The notes under the pieces are model-generated. The model was given only the letters and a program-made list of their open reading frames with translations, had not been told where the DNA came from and made no database searches. A DNA stretch of 37,537 bases from Nitrospinota bacterium (GTDB taxonomy: Bacteria > Nitrospinota > Nitrospinia > Nitrospinales > JACRGP01): positions 1 to 37,537 of the forward strand of contig JACQQK010000115.1 in assembly GCA_016207065.1 (NCBI GenBank), read 5' to 3'. Below are positions 1-7,463 of this stretch, in pieces. The stretch's first letter is position 1. Each line of letters begins with the position of its first letter. A program made the translations under genes and the position numbers.

Positions 1-436
1 AAAAGCCCAGGAAGCCTACGACCTGGAACAACGGGAGGAGATCGAGGAGAAGTTCAAGAAGAACTCGTTTTCGCTGGAGGACTTCCGCGACCAATTGCGG
101 CAGGTCCGCAAAATGGGACCGCTGGAGCAGATCCTGGGGATGATCCCCGGCGCGTCCAAACTCAAGGGGTTGAAAGTGGACGACGGGGCCTTCACCAAGG
201 TCGATGCCATCATCGGTTCGATGACCCCATACGAGAGGGAGTATCACAACGTCATCAACGCGAGCCGGAAACGCCGCATCGCCGCCGGGAGCGGTTCCAC
301 CGTCAACGACATCAACAAACTGCTCAAGCAGTTCGCGCAGATGAAGAAGATGATGAAAAAAGTTTCCGGCGGCAAATTCAAGTCCGGAATGAACATGTCG
401 AATCTCATGGGCGGAAGAGGGTTCCGTCCGTTTTGA
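1..436 (+). CDS. ffh: Signal recognition particle protein Ffh, C-terminal part (5' end outside window)
   Basis: In-frame from the window edge: KAQEAYDLEQREEIEEKFKKNSFSLEDFRDQLRQVRKMGPLEQILGMIPG...; Met-rich C-terminal M domain and GGRGFRPF tail; followed by rpsP. Confidence 0.95.
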   Translation, partial: KAQEAYDLEQREEIEEKFKKNSFSLEDFRDQLRQVRKMGPLEQILGMIPGASKLKGLKVDDGAFTKVDAIIGSMTPYEREYHNVINASRKRRIAAGSGSTVNDINKLLKQFAQMKKMMKKVSGGKFKSGMNMSNLMGGRGFRPF

Positions 437-485
437 ACGTTTAACGATTAACGAGGCCTAACCATTTAATAAGGAGGACTGAATT

Positions 486-731
486 TTGGCCGTTGTCATC
501 AGATTAACCCGGAGAGGAGCAAAGAAGAAACCGTTTTACAGAATCGTGGCCATGGATTCCCGTAACCCCAGGGACGGGGAATATCTTGAGAACGTTGGAA
601 CCTACGATCCGTTGAAATCGGCCGACAACATTAAAGTCGATGCTGAAAAGGCCATGGCGTGGATCAAGAAAGGCGCCAAGCCTTCGAAAACCGTTGCGTC
701 TCTCTTTAAAAAAGCCGGGGTCGGCCAGTAA
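486..731 (+). CDS. rpsP: 30S ribosomal protein S16
   Basis: AVVIRLTRRGAKKKPFYRIVAMDSRNPRDGEYLENVGTYDPL is characteristic of S16; TTG start after AAGGAGG. Confidence 0.97.
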   Translation: MAVVIRLTRRGAKKKPFYRIVAMDSRNPRDGEYLENVGTYDPLKSADNIKVDAEKAMAWIKKGAKPSKTVASLFKKAGVGQ

Positions 732-845
732 CCATGGCTTCCCGAATCGCGATATCGAGCCAGACCGGTTTGCGCTGAAGCCATATCTCCTAACGAGGAC
801 CCCTTGACCCGGAGGCCGGGTCCTCAATTGCAAGGGGAGGGCGGA

Positions 846-1079
846 ATGCTGAAAGAGCTGATTCTATTGATCGCCAAATCTTTAGTGGATAAACCTGACG
901 AGGTCGAGTTGCAAGAGGTGGAAGGAGAGAAAACGACTATTCTGGAACTTCGGGTGGCCAAGGACGACCTTGGAAAAGTGATCGGCAAGCAGGGCAAGAC
1001 GGCCCGCGCCATGAGGACCATATTGAACGCCACGGCGACGAAATTGAGGAAAAGGGCCGTTTTGGAAATCATCGAGTGA
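846..1079 (+). CDS. khpA: KH-domain RNA-binding protein (KhpA/YlqC family)
   Basis: [60 protein letters not shown], with the [10 protein letters not shown] loop; sits between rpsP and rimM. ATG at 846 preferred over the upstream ORF start at 804. Confidence 0.93.
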   Translation: MLKELILLIAKSLVDKPDEVELQEVEGEKTTILELRVAKDDLGKVIGKQGKTARAMRTILNATATKLRKRAVLEIIE

Positions 1080-1082
1080 TCC

Positions 1083-1601
1083 ATGGATTGGGTTCTGGTC
1101 GGCAGGGTCTCCAAGACCCACGGTTTGAAGGGCGAACTGAAGTTTGCCCCTTACGTTTCGGACCCGGAGATACTCGAGGATATCGATCGCGTCGCCGTCC
1201 ATAAAGATGGGGAGAAGATGGGCGAGTGGCGCGTGAAGTACATCCGCGGCGCCGGCCATCGCCCGATCATGAAACTGGAGGGCGTGGACACCCTGGAAGC
1301 CGCGGCTTTGCTTTCGGGAGGAGAGTTGTTCGCCTGGCGGCGGGACTTGCGGCCCCTGCCCGACGGAGAATATTACTGGTTTCAAATAGAAGGTTTGCAA
1401 GTCTACGACGAGGAAGGCAGGTATCACGGCCGCGTCGAGGAGATTTGGGCAACCGGGAGCGCCGACGTTTACGTGGTCCGGGACGGAAGTAAAGAGTTGT
1501 TGCTCCCCATGATCGATTCGGTGGTTAAAACCATCGATGTGCGGGAACGGAAATTGATTTTTCACGCGGTCGAGGGACTCCTTGAAGACACTTCGGTTTG
1601 A
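1083..1601 (+). CDS. rimM: Ribosome maturation factor RimM
   Basis: VGRVSKTHGLKGELKFAPYVSD...; C-terminal PRC-barrel-like LLLPMIDSVVKTIDV; syntenic with trmD. Confidence 0.95.
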   Translation: MDWVLVGRVSKTHGLKGELKFAPYVSDPEILEDIDRVAVHKDGEKMGEWRVKYIRGAGHRPIMKLEGVDTLEAAALLSGGELFAWRRDLRPLPDGEYYWFQIEGLQVYDEEGRYHGRVEEIWATGSADVYVVRDGSKELLLPMIDSVVKTIDVRERKLIFHAVEGLLEDTSV

Positions 1602-2283
1602 CGTCATCACCATTTTCCCGGGGATGTTCGAGACGCTCTTCAACGAGAGCATTTTGAAGCGGGCCCGCGAACAGGGCGTGTTGGACCTGCGCGTCCATGA
1701 CCTGCGCGACTACACCCTGGACAAGCACAAGAGGGTGGACGACTATCCGTTCGGCGGCGGCGCGGGGATGGTCATGAACGTGGAGCCCATCGCCAACGCC
1801 CTGGAGGCGGTCAAGAAAGACCGGCCCAACGCCCGGACCGTCCTGATGTCTCCCGCGGGTTCCCGGTTTGACCAGAAGAAGGCGTGGGAGCTGTCGCGGG
1901 AGGAGGAACTGATCGTCGTGTGCGGACGCTACGAAGGGGTGGACGAGCGGGTCGCTCTCCATTTTGTCGATGAGGAAATTTCCATAGGCGATTACGTTTT
2001 GTCCGGCGGAGAAGTCCCGGCCCTGGCGGTGATCGAGGCCGTGTCGCGGTTGGTCCCCGGCGTGGTCGGCGACGAGAATTCCTTGAAGGAGGAATCGTTC
2101 TCGTCCTCCTTGCTGGAATACCCCCAGTACACCCGGCCGCGCGATTTCCGCGGCCTGAAGGCGCCGGAGGTCCTGGTCTCGGGAGACCCCAAAAAGATAC
2201 GGGAATGGCAATGCGCGCAGGCGCTGGAAAAGACCTCCCGGCGGAGGCCCGACCTCATGAAAAACCTTGAGGGCCCGGGATAG
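1582..2283 (+). CDS. trmD: tRNA (guanine-N1)-methyltransferase TrmD
   Basis: FDVITIFPGMFE, DDYPFGGGAGMVM, CGRYEGVDERV, SIGDYVLSGGE motifs; overlaps the rimM 3' end. Confidence 0.97.
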   Translation: MKTLRFDVITIFPGMFETLFNESILKRAREQGVLDLRVHDLRDYTLDKHKRVDDYPFGGGAGMVMNVEPIANALEAVKKDRPNARTVLMSPAGSRFDQKKAWELSREEELIVVCGRYEGVDERVALHFVDEEISIGDYVLSGGEVPALAVIEAVSRLVPGVVGDENSLKEESFSSSLLEYPQYTRPRDFRGLKAPEVLVSGDPKKIREWQCAQALEKTSRRRPDLMKNLEGPG

Positions 2284-2301
2284 GTTCCACGCATTGGGTT
2301 T

Positions 2302-2335
2302 GCTCCCCCTTGCAAAGGGGAGCGGGGGGATTTTT
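2302..2335 (+). repeat. Family B hairpin repeat (CCCCCTTTGCAAGGGGG type), copy 1
   Basis: GCTCCCCCTTGCAAAGGGGAGCGGGGGGATTTTT. Confidence 0.8.
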
Positions 2336-2400
2336 GCCATGGTCGGGCAGGCGCCTGGAGGTAAGACCATGACGTGCCGCGATTTCCGGAACGCAATTCC

Positions 2401-2452
2401 CGCCTCGGCGTTAGCCTGAGGCGGCATTGGATCCAACGGCACGTTGGCGGGG
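2401..2452 (+). repeat. Intergenic two-hairpin repeat family A, copy 1
   Basis: CGCCTCGGCGTTAGCCTGAGGCGGCATTGGATCCAACGGCACGTTGGCGGGG; compare copies at 3723, 7265, 11006, 13273, 15051. Confidence 0.85.
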
Positions 2453-2463
2453 AACGGAATAAC

Positions 2464-3042
2464 TTGGTCGAAGGGTCCAACTCGAATATTCACCTGGCGG
2501 TGGTGCATTTCCCCGTGTACAACAAGACGGGCGAAATCGTCGCCTCGTCGGTGACCACGCTGGATGTCCACGACATCGCGCGGATCGGGCGCACTTACGG
2601 CGTGGGGGGATTTTACGTGATCACCCCCCTGCAAACGCAACAGCGCCTGGTGGAGAGGATCGTCGAACATTGGTTGAGCGGGTTCGGCGCCCGGTATAAC
2701 CCGACGCGCAAGGAGGCGCTCCTCAAGACGCGCGTGAAAAGCCTGCTGGCGGACGCAGTCGAGGACATCGCCCAAACCGCCGGCGAAAAGCCCAAAACCA
2801 TCGTCACCGACGCGAAACAGTTTCCCCAGAGCGTCGGGTATGAGCGGATGCGGGAAGAAGTGAAAACGGGAGGCCAGTTTCTCCTCGTGTTTGGCACCGG
2901 CTGGGGTTTGGAGGAAAGCGTGGTCCGCGGCGCCGATCATGTGCTCGCCCCCATCGAGGGGGTCAACGGGTTCAATCATTTGCCCGTCCGGGCGGCGATT
3001 GCCATCATCCTGGACCGGTTGTTGGCAAAAAGGGAAGGTTGA
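2464..3042 (+). CDS. SAM-dependent RNA methyltransferase-like protein found between trmD and rplS (RNA_Me_trans-type)
   Basis: NIHLAVVHFPVYNKTGEIVASSVTTLDVHDIARIGRTYGVGGFYVITPLQTQ... SPOUT-like C-terminus LLVFGTGWGLEESVVRGADHVLAPI. TTG at 2464 is the likely start, because the upstream part of the 2374 ORF is intergenic repeat. Confidence 0.8.
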   Translation: MVEGSNSNIHLAVVHFPVYNKTGEIVASSVTTLDVHDIARIGRTYGVGGFYVITPLQTQQRLVERIVEHWLSGFGARYNPTRKEALLKTRVKSLLADAVEDIAQTAGEKPKTIVTDAKQFPQSVGYERMREEVKTGGQFLLVFGTGWGLEESVVRGADHVLAPIEGVNGFNHLPVRAAIAIILDRLLAKREG

Positions 3043-3070
3043 CCAGCGCGCCGCTGGAGCCAGCGTTGCC

Positions 3071-3100
3071 TCCCCCTTGTAAAGGGGGGTGGGGGGATTT
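3071..3100 (+). repeat. Family B hairpin repeat, copy 2
   Basis: TCCCCCTTGTAAAGGGGGGTGGGGGGATTT. Confidence 0.8.
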
Positions 3101-3220
3101 GCGTTACTCGCCGGGGCGGGTCCGGACTGGCGTTAAATCGGAATTTGCAGATAGGTTTGAACGATCCACAGTTGTTTCGCTTAGGCGGAAGAAATTTACC
3201 GGAAAAAGGAGAATCCAAAA

Positions 3221-3625
3221 ATGAATTTGATTCAACAGATCGAATCCCAACAAATGAAAAAAGACCTGCCCGATATCCGCGTGGGCGACACCGTGAAGGT
3301 GTACATACGGATTGTGGAAGGGGAAAAAGAACGCACCCAGATGATTGAGGGGATCGTCATCCGCATGGGCGGCGTCGGCATCCGCAAGAACGTCACCGTG
3401 CGCAAGATTTCCTTCGGGGTGGGCGTGGAGCGGATTTTCCCCATCCATTCCCCCGGCGTCGAAAAGGTGGAAGTCGTAAAACATGGCCGGGTGCGCCGGG
3501 CCAAGTTGTACTATATGAGGAAACTCAAGGGGAAGGCCGCCCGGTTGAAGGAAGTGAAAACGCCGTCCGCCGCGCAAGTTGCCGCCAACAAAGCGGGCAA
3601 GGTCAAGGCGGAAAAAACGGCGTAA
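3221..3625 (+). CDS. rplS: 50S ribosomal protein L19
   Basis: [49 protein letters not shown]...[53 protein letters not shown]. Confidence 0.97.
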   Translation: MNLIQQIESQQMKKDLPDIRVGDTVKVYIRIVEGEKERTQMIEGIVIRMGGVGIRKNVTVRKISFGVGVERIFPIHSPGVEKVEVVKHGRVRRAKLYYMRKLKGKAARLKEVKTPSAAQVAANKAGKVKAEKTA

Positions 3626-3660
3626 CTGGAGTCGTTATTACGAAACAGCGGAAGATAAAT

Positions 3661-3680
3661 CCCCCCTTTGCAAGGGGGGC
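3661..3680 (+). repeat. Family B hairpin repeat, copy 3
   Basis: CCCCCCTTTGCAAGGGGGGC. Confidence 0.8.
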
Positions 3681-3722
3681 GTATCGCCGTGTCGCCTCCG
3701 GGCGTTTGCCCGGTTGCCCCGG

Positions 3723-3760
3723 GTCAGCCTGAGGCGGCATTGAATCCGGCGTCACGCCGG
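3723..3760 (+). repeat. Family A repeat, copy 2
   Basis: GTCAGCCTGAGGCGGCATTGAATCCGGCGTCACGCCGG. Confidence 0.8.
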
Positions 3761-3774
3761 AAACCCGTCTTGCC

Positions 3775-4626
3775 TCAATCTTTCGGTCTCGTCTTTTCTC
3801 CGCGGCTACGGTCAGGTTCCGGTTTGATATCGAACGTCTCCCCCAGCCCCAGTTTTTCCGCCGCGAGTTGATATTCCCTCAAGGCCGCCGGCAAACGGTT
3901 CTGGATCTGCTTGATCCGGGTTTCGTCCGCGGGGTGCGTGGACATGAACTCCGGCGGAGACTCGCCTTTCTTTTCCGCCGCGAACCGCGTCCAGAACCTC
4001 AACGCCTCGTTGGGGTCATACCCGGCCCGCGCCATGTAGACCAACCCGATTTCGTCCGCCTCCGATTCGTCGGAACGGCTGAACGGCAGGGTGATGCCAT
4101 AGAGGACTCCCAGTCCCAACGCGCCCATGATCACGTTCCGGTCCCTGTGGGTCGCCAGGCTGATCGAGGCCGCGGTCAGGGCGCCGGTGACGAGCAGTTG
4201 CTGGGACATCCGCTGAGCGCCGTGCCGCGCGATGACATGGGCTACTTCGTGGCTCAGCACCGCCGCCAGGCCCGCCTCGTTCCGGCAGACCGGCAATATC
4301 CCCGTATAAACCGCGATTTTCCCCCCCGGCAAGGCGAATGCGTTTTGCTGTTTGGAGTCCAGCAACTCGGCTTCCCACTCCAGGTTGGGCATGGCGCTGA
4401 TCCGGGCGATGCGCCTGGCCACCCTCCGCGCGATTTCGGTCAGATGGGCGTCTTCCGATACCTTTTCCTTCTTGAGAACTTCGCCGTAGGCCTGTCTTCC
4501 CAGGGAGACCTCCTGGGAAAAGGGGATCAAGATGAGGGCCTGACGTTGCGAAACAGGCGTGGTGACGCAGGCGGCGAGCGCCGCCACCGCGAATAGCACC
4601 CAAAACGACAGACGTTTAAGCGACAT
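3775..4626 (-). CDS. M48-family zinc metalloprotease, lipoprotein-like N-terminus
   Basis: HExxH: VLSHEVAHVIARHGAQRMS; ESEADEIGLVYMARAGYDP; N-terminal MSLKRLSFWVLFAVAALAAC lipobox-like. Start at 4626 preferred over 4701. Confidence 0.9.
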   Translation of the reverse strand: MSLKRLSFWVLFAVAALAACVTTPVSQRQALILIPFSQEVSLGRQAYGEVLKKEKVSEDAHLTEIARRVARRIARISAMPNLEWEAELLDSKQQNAFALPGGKIAVYTGILPVCRNEAGLAAVLSHEVAHVIARHGAQRMSQQLLVTGALTAASISLATHRDRNVIMGALGLGVLYGITLPFSRSDESEADEIGLVYMARAGYDPNEALRFWTRFAAEKKGESPPEFMSTHPADETRIKQIQNRLPAALREYQLAAEKLGLGETFDIKPEPDRSRGEKTRPKD

Positions 4627-4727
4627 CCTGAGATTATAGTTTTCGGATCGAGGTTTTTCAACTCCCGATAGTTTTAAGTTGCCTGGGGTTGGGGAATGCA
4701 ATATGATTCGAAGCGTCGAACGGACTT

Positions 4728-5381
4728 ATGATGCTGAGATACGAAACCGAAACGCGCGGGATGGGTTTTTCCCGGATTGCCGGGGTGGACGAGGCCGGAC
4801 GAGGTTCCCTGGCCGGTCCGGTGGTGGCGTCTGCGGTGGTCCTGCCCGCCGACATGGCCATCGACGGCCTGACGGACTCGAAAAAACTCTCCCCCGCCGC
4901 GCGGGAAAAATATTATTCCATCATCCATGTCGTCGCTCTGGCCGTGGGCGTCGGGATTGTCCGCGAGGACGTCATCGACGAGATCAACATCCTGCAAGCC
5001 TCCTTGCTGGCCATGAAACAGGCGGTGGCCAAACTGCCCGTCCCGGCCGACTATCTGCTCATCGACGGAAACCGGACGATCGAAAGCTCTCTGCCCCAGA
5101 AAGCCATCGTCAAGGGGGACAGTTTAAGCCTTTCCATTGCCGCCGCCTCCGTGATAGCCAAAGTCGCCCGCGACCGGATGATGGATGTCTACCACGAGAA
5201 GTTTCCGAACTACGGTTTCGACAGGCACCGGGGATACGGGACGCAACTGCATCTCGACCGGATTAAACAATTCGGCCCCTGCCCGATCCACCGCAAGACC
5301 TTCAAGGGAGTGCGGGAATACGCCGGGACAGTTCCCAGCGATACCGGGACGCCGCGGGACATTTCCCCCGAGCGGTCATAA
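4728..5381 (+). CDS. rnhB: Ribonuclease HII
   Basis: RIAGVDEAGRGSLAGPVVASAVVL, LTDSKKLSPAARE, HRGYGTQLHLDRIKQFGPCPIHRKTF. Confidence 0.96.
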   Translation: MMLRYETETRGMGFSRIAGVDEAGRGSLAGPVVASAVVLPADMAIDGLTDSKKLSPAAREKYYSIIHVVALAVGVGIVREDVIDEINILQASLLAMKQAVAKLPVPADYLLIDGNRTIESSLPQKAIVKGDSLSLSIAAASVIAKVARDRMMDVYHEKFPNYGFDRHRGYGTQLHLDRIKQFGPCPIHRKTFKGVREYAGTVPSDTGTPRDISPERS

Positions 5382-5416
5382 GTCCTCTCCAAAACTTACT
5401 CCGTTGGGAACTACCC

Positions 5417-7162
5417 ATGCTTTCTCTTCTGAACAGAAAATGGCTGGTGGCCGACCCTTCTCCCGATACGGTCGCGGCGCTTTCCGGGGAATTGAAGATT
5501 GCCCCGCTCGTCGCCCGTCTCCTGGTCAATCGCGGTATCGCCGACCCCGGCGAGGCGAGGGTATTCATTCAGCCCGACCTGGGGCGGTTGCCCGACCCGT
5601 TCCTGATGCTGGGGATGCGGGAGGCGACGGACCGCGTCGTCCGGGCCATCCAGGGAGGAGAGCGGATCACCGTTTTCGGCGATTACGACGTGGATGGCGT
5701 CACCGCCGCCGCGTTCCTCGTCCATTTCTTCCGCGAACTGGGGACGCCTTTTTCCTATTACCTGCCGAACCGCATGGAGGAGGGCTATGGGCTGAACGTC
5801 GAGGCCCTGCGCAAGATCCGGGCCGAAGGCAGTTCGTTGGTGATCAGCGCCGACTGCGGCATCACCGCCGTCCGCGAAGTGGACGCGGCGCGGGAGATGG
5901 GCCTGGACGTGATCGTCACCGACCATCACCAGTTGAGCGAGGAGGGCCTGCCAAGGGCCGTCGCCGTGTTGAACCCGCACCAGCCCGGTTGCGGGTATCC
6001 GTTCCGTTTTCTCAGTGGCGTCGGGATCGTGTTCAAGCTGGCGGCCGCCGTGCGTAGCGCCCTGGCCCAGGCGGGGTGGGAAAAGGAGAAGTTGCCCAAC
6101 TTGAAGCGGCATCTGGACCTCTTCGCGCTGGGCACCATCGCCGACATGGCCCCGCTGGCCGGCGAGAACCACGTCCTCTCCCGCCACGGTCTGCAACAGA
6201 TGACGGTCACCGCCAAACCCGGCCTGGTGGCGCTCAAGTCGATCGCGGGATTGAACGGCTCCGTCGACGCCCGTTCGGTGGCCTTCGCCCTGGGGCCTAG
6301 GTTGAACGCCGCGGGCCGGCTGGGCAAGGCCGACGTCGGCCTGCATCTCCTCACCGCCTCGGACTTGCCGGAGGCGAAAAAAATGGCCCAGACCTTGGAT
6401 GATGTCAACCAGGAACGCCAGGAGGTCCAGAAATGGACGCAGGAGGAAGCCGAATACCTTCTGCAACGAGAGATCGACCTGGAACGGGACCGGGTCATCG
6501 TCCTCGCCTCGGAGAACTTTCACATGGGCGTGATCGGCATCGTGGCCGCCCGCCTGGCGCAGACCCATTACCGCCCGACGGTGTTGATCGCCCTGAGGGA
6601 CGCGAAAGGAAAAGGGTCCGCGAGGAGCATCCCCAAATTCAACCTCTTCAAGGCGTTCAGGGAGTGCTCGAGCTGTCTGGTCCAGTACGGGGGCCACGCC
6701 TACGCGGCCGGCCTCAACATCGAGCAATCCCGGGTGGACGCGTTCAGAAAAGCCATGAACGAGGTGGGACGCCGGATATTGTCCCCCGGCGACTTGGTCC
6801 CGGAGGTGAGCGTCGACGCCGTCCTTTCCCTGGCGGACATTTCCATGGCCATGTTCAAGGAAATACAACAACTGTCGCCTTTTGGCGCGGGGAACTCCCT
6901 GCCGGTATTCATGTCGCGAAAAGTTGCCATCCAGGACCTCCGGTTCATCGGCAAGGACGGACAGCATGTCCGTTTCCGCGCGGTCCAGGGAAAGAGCCAT
7001 CACGAAGCCGTCGGTTTCCACATGCGCGAAGCTTTTGCGTCTCTGGACAGCCGCGGCAACCTGTTCGACCTGGTTTACGAAATTCAGACGAACGATTGGA
7101 ACGGACAGGAAAAACTCCAACTGAAACTGCTGGACTTGCGGCCGGACGCGGCGGAGGACTGA
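5417..7162 (+). CDS. recJ: Single-stranded-DNA-specific exonuclease RecJ
   Basis: VFGDYDVDGVTAAAFL, ISADCGITA, VTDHHQ, LGPRLNAAGRLG; DHH/DHHA1 architecture. Confidence 0.96.
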   Translation: MLSLLNRKWLVADPSPDTVAALSGELKIAPLVARLLVNRGIADPGEARVFIQPDLGRLPDPFLMLGMREATDRVVRAIQGGERITVFGDYDVDGVTAAAFLVHFFRELGTPFSYYLPNRMEEGYGLNVEALRKIRAEGSSLVISADCGITAVREVDAAREMGLDVIVTDHHQLSEEGLPRAVAVLNPHQPGCGYPFRFLSGVGIVFKLAAAVRSALAQAGWEKEKLPNLKRHLDLFALGTIADMAPLAGENHVLSRHGLQQMTVTAKPGLVALKSIAGLNGSVDARSVAFALGPRLNAAGRLGKADVGLHLLTASDLPEAKKMAQTLDDVNQERQEVQKWTQEEAEYLLQREIDLERDRVIVLASENFHMGVIGIVAARLAQTHYRPTVLIALRDAKGKGSARSIPKFNLFKAFRECSSCLVQYGGHAYAAGLNIEQSRVDAFRKAMNEVGRRILSPGDLVPEVSVDAVLSLADISMAMFKEIQQLSPFGAGNSLPVFMSRKVAIQDLRFIGKDGQHVRFRAVQGKSHHEAVGFHMREAFASLDSRGNLFDLVYEIQTNDWNGQEKLQLKLLDLRPDAAED

Positions 7163-7237
7163 GCCGGACGCGGCGCGGCGATGACACCGGGGATGCCCCC
7201 GGTGGGCAATGCCGCCCCGCGCTTGCGCCGGGGCGGT

Positions 7238-7312
7238 AATGAATCCGGCGTCACGCCGGCCGCCCTCGGCGTCAGTCTGAGGCGGTGTCGTCCAGCGTGA
7301 CGCTGGTTCCGC
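7238..7312 (+). repeat. Family A repeat, copy 3 (tandem elements)
   Basis: ATGAATCCGGCGTCACGCCGGCCGCCCTCGGCGTCAGTCTGAGGCGGTGTCGTCCAGCGTGACGCTGG. Confidence 0.8.
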
Positions 7313-7333
7313 CAGGTTTGGCTTCAATGGCGA

Positions 7334-7412
7334 ACAATCCGTCATCGCGAGCGAACGGGAGCGAGCGTGGCGATCCAGCCTCTGGATTGCTTCGGCAGGG
7401 CCTCGCAATGAC
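7334..7412. repeat. Dispersed intergenic repeat of the 'CATyGCGAG...CTCGCAATG' type
   Basis: TCATCGCGAGCGAACGGGAGCGAGCGTGGCGATCCAGCCTCTGGATTGCTTCGGCAGGGCCTCGCAATGACG, with inverted ends. Confidence 0.65.
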
Positions 7413-7463
7413 GCTCTCGGTTGTCGAAGAGAATCCGGAACTGGCCATTCCACACCGAGGGCG

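Noticed and set aside
1083-2283. Overlap of rimM and trmD as a possible frameshift
   Set aside because: Both proteins have complete conserved ends; a short overlap is normal in this operon.
1525-2979. 484-aa minus-strand ORF across trmD and the RNA methyltransferase
   Set aside because: Overlaps two well-supported plus-strand genes and includes intergenic repeat; shadow ORF.
5411-7453. 680-aa minus-strand ORF opposite recJ
   Set aside because: Antisense to a clear recJ; no recognisable domain.
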